Of a stretch of DNA of 64,000 bases, positions 8,301 to 16,838 are shown in pieces. The notes beneath the pieces are model-generated. The model was not told the origin of the DNA and did no database searches. It saw only the letters and a program-made list of their open reading frames with translations. The stretch is from Bacteroidia bacterium (GTDB lineage: Bacteria; Bacteroidota; Bacteroidia; UKL13-3), in contig JAKLJI010000002.1 in assembly GCA_023151275.1 (NCBI GenBank), forward strand, positions 1 through 64,000, given 5' to 3'. Each line of letters starts with the position of its first letter. Positions within the stretch are counted from its first letter, which is position 1. Made by a program: the position numbers and the translations under genes.

Positions 8301-9395
8301 TTAGTTGAATTTATTAATCACATCACAAATCATTTTTACTTGCCCTTCGGAAAGTCCGGGGTAGCTTGGCAGATTTATGCCTCTCCAACCAATATCTTCT
8401 GCAACTTTAAATTTTTGAAAATTCTGACTATACATGGGCATGGTATGAACCGGATAAAAAACCGGTCTGGTCTCAACACCCTGGTTGGCTAGTTCTTCCC
8501 TTAATTTATCTCTAGATTCAGAGTTTTTAGTTAAGATAGAAACCATCCAATAGCTATGAACACAATCTGACTTTTCTTGATGAATCTGAATTTCAGGATT
8601 TTGAATAAACTCCTTATACCAATTGGCAACCTGACGTTTCCTTTTCAAAAACTCATCAACCTGTTCAAGTTGTGCCAATCCAATTGCGGCGCAGATATTT
8701 GTCATTCGGTAGTTGTATCCGATTACATCATGCCAATACTGCCTATATTTTGCAAGCCCTTGACCTTTGAAATGATTAGCCCTATCCATTAAGGTATCAT
8801 CATTACTTACCACCATTCCTCCTTCACCTGTTGTTATGGTCTTGTTCCCGTAAAATGAAAAGGTAGAAATATCGCCAAAAGTACCCACATGTTTTCCTTT
8901 GTAATAGGTACCAATTGCTTCTGCACAGTCCTCTATCAGATACAAATTATGTCTTTTACAAACCGAAACTATTTCATCCATTTCACAGGGATGACCATAG
9001 AGATGGACAGCCATTATTGCTTTGGTTTTCGGTGTGATTCTTGACTCCAAATCTGCAGGGTCCAACTGCCAAGTATCTGAAAGGCTATCAGCAAATACAG
9101 GCGTTGCACCTGCATACTTTATTGCATTTACAGAGGCTATATAGGTTAAGGTTGGTACAATAACCTCATCCTCTTCTCCAATTCCTAAGGCAAGCAAAGC
9201 CAAATGCAAAGCAACAGTTCCATTGCAAACACCTGTGGCATGTTTCACTCCGATGTAATTTGCAAATCCCTTTTCAAAAAGTGGTAGAAATTTTCCTTTT
9301 GAGGAGATCCACGATGAATCAAGACATTCGTTTACATATTCTTTTTCACGACCCGAAAGACTTGGCTGGTATACAGGTATTTTAATTTCTGACAT
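8301..9395 (-). CDS. DegT/DnrJ/EryC1/StrS family sugar aminotransferase
   Basis: A PLP-dependent aminotransferase of 364 residues, the normal family length. Visible are the N-terminal PVYQPSLSGREKEYV, the GTVALHLALLALGIG cofactor-binding loop, LIEDCAEAIG with the aspartate that contacts the pyridine nitrogen, and FSFYGNKTITTGEGG, whose lysine forms the internal aldimine. The enzyme converts a keto-sugar nucleotide to an amino sugar, normally with glutamate as donor. The next gene is a NeuD/PglD-like acyltransferase, so an N-acylated sugar is the likely product. The 4,6-dehydratase or oxidase that makes the keto substrate is not in the window. Its family members include PglE, PseC and WbpE; I cannot choose between them. 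Confidence 0.9.
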   Translation of the reverse strand: MSEIKIPVYQPSLSGREKEYVNECLDSSWISSKGKFLPLFEKGFANYIGVKHATGVCNGTVALHLALLALGIGEEDEVIVPTLTYIASVNAIKYAGATPVFADSLSDTWQLDPADLESRITPKTKAIMAVHLYGHPCEMDEIVSVCKRHNLYLIEDCAEAIGTYYKGKHVGTFGDISTFSFYGNKTITTGEGGMVVSNDDTLMDRANHFKGQGLAKYRQYWHDVIGYNYRMTNICAAIGLAQLEQVDEFLKRKRQVANWYKEFIQNPEIQIHQEKSDCVHSYWMVSILTKNSESRDKLREELANQGVETRPVFYPVHTMPMYSQNFQKFKVAEDIGWRGINLPSYPGLSEGQVKMICDVINKFN

Positions 9396-9440
9396 GGACT
9401 ATTCAATTGACCTATGAACTACGAATTAAACACAATCTGC

Positions 9441-10802
9441 CTATTTTAACCAGATTCCTTTAGCTTTTTTATTTACGAGCAACTTTACCTGAGCTGGAAA
9501 CAAGATGGTTGCAGGAAAAATTGAAATTAAGGTGGCTAACAAGACTCCTTCCGGTCCAAAATCAAACCCCTTCACGAGTAGGAATGCCAATGGAATATTA
9601 AAAATTGAAACAACCACAGAAGTAATCATTTGCAAACGAATATGTTCAGTTCCATTAATAAAAAAGGCGAAAATGGTATTCCACGCAGAAATTGCTACAA
9701 AAGCGGCATTCATCCAGAGCAAGGGTTGGCTTACAATTACAGAATCACCGGCCCAAATGGGTATTATCCATGGTGCAAGAATACCCATTGCAATCAATCC
9801 AACTACGAGAAACGACCATAAGGTTAGCAATTTTCTAATTATCGAATTAATCCAAGGAATATCGTTTTTGTGATAGGCATCAGCAAATCCAGCCCAAAAA
9901 GGCACCATTACTACATTAAAACCTATCATGGGTACACCAAAATACTTGGATAAAACGGAATAATCTGCTACACTTTCATTTCCAAAAAAATAAGAAACCA
10001 GAAAATTACCTGTTGAAAACAACAACAAACCAGAAATCTGAATAATAAAAAATTGCAATCCTTTTGAAAAAATTCCTTTAAGATGATTGAATTTTATTTC
10101 CTTAGGCGAGGGTCTAAATGGCTTAAACTTAGTACCGAAAAGTAATAGTGTAAAAACGAACAGAACCAAAACAGGAGAAAAAGAGTTTACCCATGCTATT
10201 CGCTCTAAATTATTTTCATTGTCCAAGGAAATAAACCAGGTTGCAATGAAAATAATTAAATAGGTGAAAAAATCTATCAAATTACTTAAATAAACCTTGT
10301 GGGAAGCCAATAAAACGGAGCTAATCACTGATAAAACCAATTTCGCCAGAAATCCATAAAACAAAATTGAAAGTATAATGTCAAGTTGATTTTTTTCTAG
10401 CGCGGAGACGTTTAAAATCTTGAGCCAATTAATATGAGGAGTAATTGCAAAAAAGAGGATAGCACTCAGCATGCAAATTCCCAGAACCATGGCATAGGTA
10501 GTACTAACCAATTGCTTTGCTTCCCTTTCATGGCCCAATGAAATTGAGCGTGTAAATTTACTTCTGAAACCATGTGCTAAACCAATATCCAAAAGGTAAA
10601 ACCAAGAAATTAAAGTTGAGATATTCATCCATAAACCAAAATTGGATTTATCTAAACACTTTAAGGTTAATGGCACCAACCAAAGAGTCAATATGGCAAC
10701 CATTCCTTTCAGAAAAAAGGCACTTCCGATATTAATCACGGTGGTTCGACTTCTTTCGTGACTAAATCGACTTAGAATGCGATTTAATAGGAAGTTTTTC
10801 AA
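9441..10802 (-). CDS. polysaccharide flippase (Wzx-like, MATE/MOP superfamily)
   Basis: A 453-residue membrane protein with about 12 to 14 hydrophobic helices and a basic N-terminus (LNRILSRFSHERSRT). Features of the PST/Wzx branch include the early AFFLKGMVAILTLWLVPLTL helix and a loop with GLWMNISTLISWFYLLDIGL; a GLWxxI-plus-LDxGL pattern is usual for such flippases. It should turn the undecaprenyl-linked repeat unit across the inner membrane. The ATG overlaps the stop of the Wzz-like gene by four bases. A 45-base gap separates it from the aminotransferase gene, the widest in the operon. Substrate is presumably the glycan made by the neighbouring transferases. Confidence 0.87.
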   Translation of the reverse strand: MKNFLLNRILSRFSHERSRTTVINIGSAFFLKGMVAILTLWLVPLTLKCLDKSNFGLWMNISTLISWFYLLDIGLAHGFRSKFTRSISLGHEREAKQLVSTTYAMVLGICMLSAILFFAITPHINWLKILNVSALEKNQLDIILSILFYGFLAKLVLSVISSVLLASHKVYLSNLIDFFTYLIIFIATWFISLDNENNLERIAWVNSFSPVLVLFVFTLLLFGTKFKPFRPSPKEIKFNHLKGIFSKGLQFFIIQISGLLLFSTGNFLVSYFFGNESVADYSVLSKYFGVPMIGFNVVMVPFWAGFADAYHKNDIPWINSIIRKLLTLWSFLVVGLIAMGILAPWIIPIWAGDSVIVSQPLLWMNAAFVAISAWNTIFAFFINGTEHIRLQMITSVVVSIFNIPLAFLLVKGFDFGPEGVLLATLISIFPATILFPAQVKLLVNKKAKGIWLK

Positions 10803-11872
10803 ACAGAATCAAAAAATCTGTACCTGACAATAAATAAAAAAGTCAATCCTAAAATCAATAAAAAAGTAGATGCGATACCACCGGCAAGCGAAAAGGCGAG
10901 CTTTGATTTTTCAATTTTATCTAAAGGAAATTCAGGTAAGTCAACCAATTCAAAAACAGGCTTTTGCTGTTCAAGGTTGTATTTTGTCAATTCTTTGTTC
11001 TTTAATAACTCACCATACATAATGGACAAAACTTCAACATCTCTTCTTAACCTACTTTCTCTTAATCTACCCTGGGTTCTAATCAATCCCAATCCCTGGT
11101 CAATAGCTAAAGCTTTCTCAGATTCAAGTAGCTCCAGTAACTGTTTAACCGAATCAACCTTATTTGAAATTAAATCGAATTGTTCTTGTTGACTTTTAGC
11201 CATTGCTCGGATGTAGAAATTGCTAATTTCATCGTACAAGGCCAATACAAAAGCCCTAGAAACTTTTTCATCTTTATGTTTGAAAACCAACTCCATTACT
11301 CCGGTTGAAGTATTACCAACAAATGAAGTAGCCTTCTTTTTTACTGATTCTACTTTTATCAAATTTGCCCTAGTCAGTATTTCGAGAAGAGATTTCATCG
11401 CGATTGCTTCTTGGTAATCAAGTTTCCTAATATCCGTTGAATGAAATTCTGTAAACCCATTCATTGCCGTATCATTTTTGAAAGCCGCATCAAGTTTATA
11501 AAATTTCAGTAAGGAGTTGGCAATACTTTCACCTGACTCCATTTTCTTCAATAAAGCCTGACCTTGTATTCTCTTGGTTCCTGCAAGGAAAATTATTCGC
11601 TCGTCTGTAATAGTTGGATTTACGAAAGAGCCTAATCCTAATTGTCCCACAATTGCCCCCAATCCTGAACTCACATTGGGTTTAGACTCATTGATAATAA
11701 ATGTTAGCCGCGACTCATAATAAGGTTTGCTTAGATAAGCAAATAAGAATCCACCTATTAAACCGGTAATAGCAACAAATACAATCCATAACTTTGCCTT
11801 ACTTACGAAGGCTAGCCAGTTTAGTACCTGTTTCTTTAATGTATCAAGCGTAAATTGAGAACCTTTAACCAT
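10799..11872 (-). CDS. Wzz-type chain length determinant / polysaccharide co-polymerase
   Basis: A 357-residue inner-membrane protein with two transmembrane segments that bracket a periplasmic domain: one near residues 29-49 (LWIVFVAITGLIGGFLFAYL), one near 326-350 (LAFSLAGGIASTFLLILGLT). The first is followed by SKPYYESRLTFIIN, the conserved post-TM1 strand of the Wzz domain, and the second is preceded by a proline-rich stretch (PVFELVDLPEFPLDK), also family-typical. The middle is predicted helical and rich in Q, E and L. It ends right after TM2, so it lacks the cytoplasmic tyrosine kinase domain found in Wzc. It lies one base after the SLBB exporter gene. Expected role: control of polymer length with Wzy. 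Confidence 0.86.
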   Translation of the reverse strand: MVKGSQFTLDTLKKQVLNWLAFVSKAKLWIVFVAITGLIGGFLFAYLSKPYYESRLTFIINESKPNVSSGLGAIVGQLGLGSFVNPTITDERIIFLAGTKRIQGQALLKKMESGESIANSLLKFYKLDAAFKNDTAMNGFTEFHSTDIRKLDYQEAIAMKSLLEILTRANLIKVESVKKKATSFVGNTSTGVMELVFKHKDEKVSRAFVLALYDEISNFYIRAMAKSQQEQFDLISNKVDSVKQLLELLESEKALAIDQGLGLIRTQGRLRESRLRRDVEVLSIMYGELLKNKELTKYNLEQQKPVFELVDLPEFPLDKIEKSKLAFSLAGGIASTFLLILGLTFLFIVRYRFFDSV

Positions 11873-11873
11873 T

Positions 11874-14321
11874 TTACTTTATGAAATTGGAAATTATTAC
11901 CAATGTACTGGTTAAGGTGGTGGCCATCGTTATTATTTCAATTGTAGATAATCTCCGCGTTTCATCGCGGGTTGGCACCACCAATTCACTCCCTGGCAAC
12001 ACTTTGGGATAAACCTTAAACAGAACGAAATTCTTGGTAGCTTTTGCTGTTCCGTTCGGATAAACTACATAGGCCCTTCTGCGCAATGCTCTTGATGAAT
12101 AACCTCCCGATTTGGAAATATAACTTCTAAATCCATCGCCTTTTTCAAAACGCAAGCGCGCTGGAAACAAAATTTCTCCCGAAACTGAAACAGTTTGACG
12201 CAAATAAGGAATTCGTACAATATCCGAATCGTTCAATAACAAATCGTATTTGGAGCCTTTTTTCTCAATAATCTTTTTCAAATCAATACCTACAACCTCG
12301 CTGGTTCTTGCGCGTTCTTCCGCAATCAAACGCGCCAAATCGGCGGTGTCTTTAGATTGCTTGCGTAGCGCTCTAAGCTTATTTTCAAGGATAATGTTTC
12401 CGGTTAATGAATTATCGCGACGTCTTATCAAAATGGCTCCTTCCGGAAAACTGGTTGCTGTCAATCCACCAGATTTTTCTACTATATCCGAAATGCGTTG
12501 TCGGCTGCTTTCCAAGGCGTAAGTTCCCGGATACAACACTTCTCCTTCAATAAATACTGTTTTTTGCTTCAAGTATCCCGGACGAGCAAATACCGTTACC
12601 ATATCAAATGGTTTCAGCATGTAATTTGATTTGTCTTTCAAATTAATATCTACCTCATGCAAGGTAACATCTGCAATGCGGGTTTCTAATTTTTTGCGGT
12701 CGGCATCGTCAACCCTTCTGGCAACTAAAACGCGATTCAATTCTGCCGCTTCTTTCAAACCACCTGCGGCTACAATCAGATCTTCCAGTTTCATGGATTC
12801 AGCATAAGGATACCAACCCGGATACAAAACCTGACCGGTGATTTGCACATACCGGTTCTCCATCATCTCCAACTTACTGGCAATAATCAACTTATCTTCT
12901 CTTCTCAATGGAATATCTGCAATCTTTCCAGCCAACAAGGCATCCAATTCAAGCGAAATCATTTCTTGGCTATTGTCGTCTTTGAGGCGGTAAATAATTG
13001 CCCTACCAGTAAAGGCATCTTCCTTAATTCCTTCAGCGCTGCTCACTAAGGCTTTAACTGTAGGGTTATCATTTAAAGCATAATAACCTGGACGAAATAC
13101 CGAACCTGAAATTTGAACCCGATTTTCGTAACGATTTAGAATACTATCAATCAAGAAAATATCTCCATTTTTGGGTTGAAATGATTCAAACAAGGAAGAA
13201 GGAATATCTGCAACGCTTTGTTGTTTGTTTCCTTTGCGTTCTACTTTGATGCGTTCCTTATAAGCATTTGACTGAAATCCACCTGCGTATTCCAATAGAT
13301 TGGTTAACGACTCACCTTGTTTGATTTCAAAAAATCCTTCCCGATTTACATAACCTTTCAATTCAACCCTGTTTTTTATTGGGCCAACTCGAATTAAGTC
13401 ATTGTCTTGAAGACGAATATCGGCTTTGGAATAGCCCTTCATCAAAAAATCATACACATCCAGGCGGGCAATAACTTTGTTGTTTCTTACCAACTGCACA
13501 TCGCGGAATGAGCCGTTCTCTCCAGGTCCACCCGAAGCATACAACGCATTGAACAAGCCTGCAAGTGATGGTAATGTATAGGTTCCGGGCTTTACCACCT
13601 CACCTACAATATAAACACGGATACTTCTGATTTTTCCCAAACTAATCATAACCTGCGTTTGGCCATTGGCAACACTGGGATTACTTTGAGCGATTTTGTT
13701 GCGAATTCGCACCTTAGCAGCTTCCAGGGTGGTGCCGTTTACCTGCACCGGTCCATAAAGAGGCAAACGAATAAAGCCATCCGGACTTACTTTTAAGGCA
13801 TGCGTTTCTTCAGAAAAGCCACTTAAATCAACAATCACCTCGTCATCTGGTCCCAATTGGTAATTGGCAGGACTTGCAATGCGAAGGTTGGGTTCAAAAC
13901 TCAGGTTTGAGGTTGAAAAGAGTTCTGCACCAAAGATGGGAGAACGAAAATAACTCAATGCCGATTCAAATTCAGATTTCAGCGACTCTTCTGATTCTCT
14001 GCTGCTTTCAACAACCTTTTTGGTTGAAGTCCCTTTTGATTCAAGAAGACTAAGCCGTTTTTTCAATTCCTCAATTTCGGAATTGGGCAAGTTACGTTTC
14101 TTCAATTCTTGCTCGGCCGTTTCAAGGGATATACCTTTTGATTTCAGGTCGGAATCAAAGGATTTAATCTGTTGATCGCTTAGAGAATTCACCTTCAACT
14201 GACTTAAGTCCCTGGTTTGAAGTATCCTATTTTGAGCATTTGCCAAAAACACTCCGGCAAAAAACAGGAAAATGGACAAGACTATGCCTGATGAGAACTT
14301 ATGATTTAAGCGAAATTTCAT
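11874..14321 (-). CDS. multi-SLBB outer-membrane polysaccharide export protein (Wza-like)
   Basis: I place the start at ATG 14321, giving 815 residues with a signal peptide (KFRLNHKF, a hydrophobic core, then LANAQNR). An upstream in-frame ATG at 14384 would put 21 unlikely residues before it. Residues 30-110 are charged and probably coiled-coil. A poly-export domain follows (YQLGPDDEVIVDLSGF), then six SLBB-like repeats that each begin with a V-x-GxVxxPG(x)Y pattern, for example IVGEVVKPGTYTL, ISGSVFRPGYYAL and IEGEVLYPGTYAL, and end near an AGGL/SGGY turn. The C-terminus has a short hydrophobic helix. E. coli Wza is about 380 residues with two SLBB repeats, so this is the long Bacteroidota form. 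It is the first gene of the cluster and exports the finished polymer across the outer membrane. Confidence 0.88.
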   Translation of the reverse strand: MKFRLNHKFSSGIVLSIFLFFAGVFLANAQNRILQTRDLSQLKVNSLSDQQIKSFDSDLKSKGISLETAEQELKKRNLPNSEIEELKKRLSLLESKGTSTKKVVESSRESEESLKSEFESALSYFRSPIFGAELFSTSNLSFEPNLRIASPANYQLGPDDEVIVDLSGFSEETHALKVSPDGFIRLPLYGPVQVNGTTLEAAKVRIRNKIAQSNPSVANGQTQVMISLGKIRSIRVYIVGEVVKPGTYTLPSLAGLFNALYASGGPGENGSFRDVQLVRNNKVIARLDVYDFLMKGYSKADIRLQDNDLIRVGPIKNRVELKGYVNREGFFEIKQGESLTNLLEYAGGFQSNAYKERIKVERKGNKQQSVADIPSSLFESFQPKNGDIFLIDSILNRYENRVQISGSVFRPGYYALNDNPTVKALVSSAEGIKEDAFTGRAIIYRLKDDNSQEMISLELDALLAGKIADIPLRREDKLIIASKLEMMENRYVQITGQVLYPGWYPYAESMKLEDLIVAAGGLKEAAELNRVLVARRVDDADRKKLETRIADVTLHEVDINLKDKSNYMLKPFDMVTVFARPGYLKQKTVFIEGEVLYPGTYALESSRQRISDIVEKSGGLTATSFPEGAILIRRRDNSLTGNIILENKLRALRKQSKDTADLARLIAEERARTSEVVGIDLKKIIEKKGSKYDLLLNDSDIVRIPYLRQTVSVSGEILFPARLRFEKGDGFRSYISKSGGYSSRALRRRAYVVYPNGTAKATKNFVLFKVYPKVLPGSELVVPTRDETRRLSTIEIITMATTLTSTLVIISNFIK

Positions 14322-14492
14322 GCCTGAATTGTAATGCAAGTCCGCAAAATAGGAAAAATCCTGAAAAAGCAGAGAAAGCGGCATATTTCATAGCTGTTTC
14401 ATAAGTGAAAACCACTAATCTGAAGGGAGGTTGAAAAGCCGGTGCAACCTTTTCGGTCTAAAAATAAACTATCCACCTAAACTCAAAGCGTG

Positions 14493-14500
14493 TATATTCG
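14493..14500 (+). promoter_or_regulatory. possible -7 promoter element upstream of the TonB-dependent receptor
   Basis: The octamer TATATTCG matches the Bacteroidota -7 consensus TAnnTTTG with one mismatch and lies nine bases before the receptor ATG. No clear TTG -33 element is visible at the usual distance, and such a short leader would be unusual. The 188-base divergent intergenic region must hold promoters for both this gene and the polysaccharide operon. Confidence 0.25.
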
Positions 14501-14509
14501 CCCCTCAGC

Positions 14510-16804
14510 ATGAAAAAAATCTACATTTTACTCAGCTTATTCTTATTAGTTATTACATCGTTAAATGCTCAAACGGGAGAAGTTAGGGGCTTTGTTTACG
14601 ACAAATCAAATGGCGAACCTATCATTTTCACCAATGTGGTAGTGAAGGAGTTGATGATTGGAAAAGCAACAGATATCAATGGTTTTTATTCCATCAACCG
14701 ATTAAAACCTGGAAAATATACCCTCATGTGTTGGTCGATTGGCTACGACACGTCTAAAGTGACCGTTGAAATTGGTGCAGGAAGAATAGCGACGCATAAT
14801 CTTTACCTGAAACAAAAAAACACGCAATTGGGCGAGGTTTCCATCAAAGCGGATAGGCAAAAGGCCAAGGAAAACGTGAACATTTCAACGAATGTAATCA
14901 CCCAAAAAGAACTTAAACAGCTTCCTACTTTTGGTGGCGAACCCGATTTGGTTCAATACTTACAGGTGTTGCCCGGCGTAAATTTTAGTGGTGACCAAGG
15001 CGGACAATTGTATGTGCGCGGCGGCCCCCCAGTGATGAACAAGGTTATGATGGATGGAATGATTATTTACAATCCCTTCCACTCCATTGGTTTGTTTTCG
15101 GTATTTGATGCCGATATCATTCGCAATGCAGAAGTAAGTGCCGGAGGTTTCAATGCTCAATATGGAGGTAGAATATCCGGTATTATTGATGTAACCACCC
15201 GGGAAGGAAACAAGAAGCAGTTTGGAGGAAAAATTTCCGCAAATCCAATCACCGCCAAAGTTTTGCTTGAAGGACCAATTTCTGCCTTCAGCGAAGGTGG
15301 TTCAAGCTCTTCAATTATCGCATCTTACAAAACCAGTTATTTGAATAAAACAGCTTCTACTTTCTATCCAAACGCCGATCCTACTTACGGTCTTCCCTAC
15401 TCTTTTTCGGATTTGTATGGAAAATTCAGCCATATTACGGCCAATGGAAGCCGTTTGAATTTGTTTGGTTTCAACTTTGCTGACAATGCCAATTTCAGCA
15501 CAACTAAGTACAATTGGAATTCGAGCGGATTTGGAGGAAATTTATTGGTTATTCCTGATGGTTCAAGCACCATTATCAATGCTGCATTCGGCTACTCCAA
15601 TTACCTCATGAAACAAGTAGAATCGGATGGGCTACCCAGAGAAAGCTCCATCAACGGTTTTAATGGAAGCATCTACTTCACCAATTTCCTTGGCAAAGAC
15701 GAGGTAAAATACGGTTTTGATGCAGTTGGATTTGCTACCGATTTTAATTACTTGAACAGTGCCGGAAGACGATTGGAAGCCAAAGATTACAACACAGAAG
15801 TTCAAGGATTTGTGAAGTATAAAAAGGTTTGGGACAGGTTGGTAATTGAACCGGGATTGCGTGCAATTTATTACGCTTCATTGGCTGAATCGAGCATTGA
15901 GCCGCGTTTAGGTATAAAATACAATGCAAGTTCATCAATCCGCTTAAAACTTGCTGCCGGAACCTATTCCCAAAACCTGATGAGCGCAGTAAGTGACCAA
16001 GACGTGGTGAACTTATTTTATGGATTTCTTTCAAGTCCAAGCAAAGTAAATGGAACAAGTTCCGGTTACAAAAGACAAACCGCCGAGCATTTGGTAGCCG
16101 GTATTGAATTTGATTTGGGTCGATTTGTTGAAGTGAACTCAGAGGTGTTTTTCAAAAATTTCTCGCAAATTACCAATACTAACCGCGATAAAATTTACGA
16201 CGATAACGAACGCTATCAATCTAAACCTTATTGGGAACGAGCAGATATCATTAAAGAAAGTGGACGTGCCTATGGAGCTGATTTCCGAGTAAAGTATGAG
16301 AAAAAACGCACTTACATTTGGGCGGTTTATTCCCTCACTTTTGTAGACAGATTCCTTCAAAAAGATGTATTGGTTACTTATTTCCCGCATTTCGACAGAA
16401 GGCACAACTTCAATCTGGTTTACACTTACCAGTTTGGTAAACAAAATAGCTGGAGTTTGAATACCCGTTACAATTTGGGTTCAGGATTTCCTTTTACGCA
16501 AACCCAGGGATTCTTCGAAAAAATCCCTTTGAATGGCGGTGTAGCATCAAATTACACCAATGCCAATGGTCAGATGGGAATTGCCTACACCGATGTTAAT
16601 AGCGGAAGACTTCCATACTTTCACCGTGTGGATGTATCCCTGAGCAAGAAGATTATTTTCGGAGAGCACAATGTGTTGAGCATTATTGCCTCAGCCACAA
16701 ACCTGCTAAACAGGGAAAACATTTTCTATTTCGATAGACTGAACTATAAAAGAATCAACCAGCTCCCAATTATGCCCACTTTGGGGATAAATTGGAGCTT
16801 TTAA
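14510..16804 (+). CDS. TonB-dependent receptor with carboxypeptidase-regulatory-like domain
   Basis: A 764-residue outer-membrane receptor. Residues 1-20 are a signal peptide (KKIYILLSLFLLVITSLNAQ). Residues 22-105 form a CarboxypepD-regulatory-like beta-sandwich (GEVRGFVYDKSNGEPIIFTN). A plug domain follows at about 115-235, with QVLPGVNFSGDQGGQLYVRG and NAQYGGRISGIIDV, the two most conserved plug motifs. The rest is a 22-strand-type barrel that ends in aromatic GINWSF, a usual outer-membrane C-terminus. No SusD partner lies next to it, so this is a stand-alone receptor rather than a SusC/D pair. Substrate unknown; the placement beside the polysaccharide cluster is divergent and not evidence of shared function. 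No obvious TonB box could be fixed by eye. Confidence 0.9.
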   Translation: MKKIYILLSLFLLVITSLNAQTGEVRGFVYDKSNGEPIIFTNVVVKELMIGKATDINGFYSINRLKPGKYTLMCWSIGYDTSKVTVEIGAGRIATHNLYLKQKNTQLGEVSIKADRQKAKENVNISTNVITQKELKQLPTFGGEPDLVQYLQVLPGVNFSGDQGGQLYVRGGPPVMNKVMMDGMIIYNPFHSIGLFSVFDADIIRNAEVSAGGFNAQYGGRISGIIDVTTREGNKKQFGGKISANPITAKVLLEGPISAFSEGGSSSSIIASYKTSYLNKTASTFYPNADPTYGLPYSFSDLYGKFSHITANGSRLNLFGFNFADNANFSTTKYNWNSSGFGGNLLVIPDGSSTIINAAFGYSNYLMKQVESDGLPRESSINGFNGSIYFTNFLGKDEVKYGFDAVGFATDFNYLNSAGRRLEAKDYNTEVQGFVKYKKVWDRLVIEPGLRAIYYASLAESSIEPRLGIKYNASSSIRLKLAAGTYSQNLMSAVSDQDVVNLFYGFLSSPSKVNGTSSGYKRQTAEHLVAGIEFDLGRFVEVNSEVFFKNFSQITNTNRDKIYDDNERYQSKPYWERADIIKESGRAYGADFRVKYEKKRTYIWAVYSLTFVDRFLQKDVLVTYFPHFDRRHNFNLVYTYQFGKQNSWSLNTRYNLGSGFPFTQTQGFFEKIPLNGGVASNYTNANGQMGIAYTDVNSGRLPYFHRVDVSLSKKIIFGEHNVLSIIASATNLLNRENIFYFDRLNYKRINQLPIMPTLGINWSF

Positions 16805-16838
16805 GTAAGCATTGCGCGTCTAGTTTCGTTACCGAACT

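Noticed and set aside
11874-14321. Several capsule export genes fused by error
   Set aside because: The six SLBB repeats are evenly spaced in one clean frame with one signal peptide, as in other long Bacteroidota exporters.
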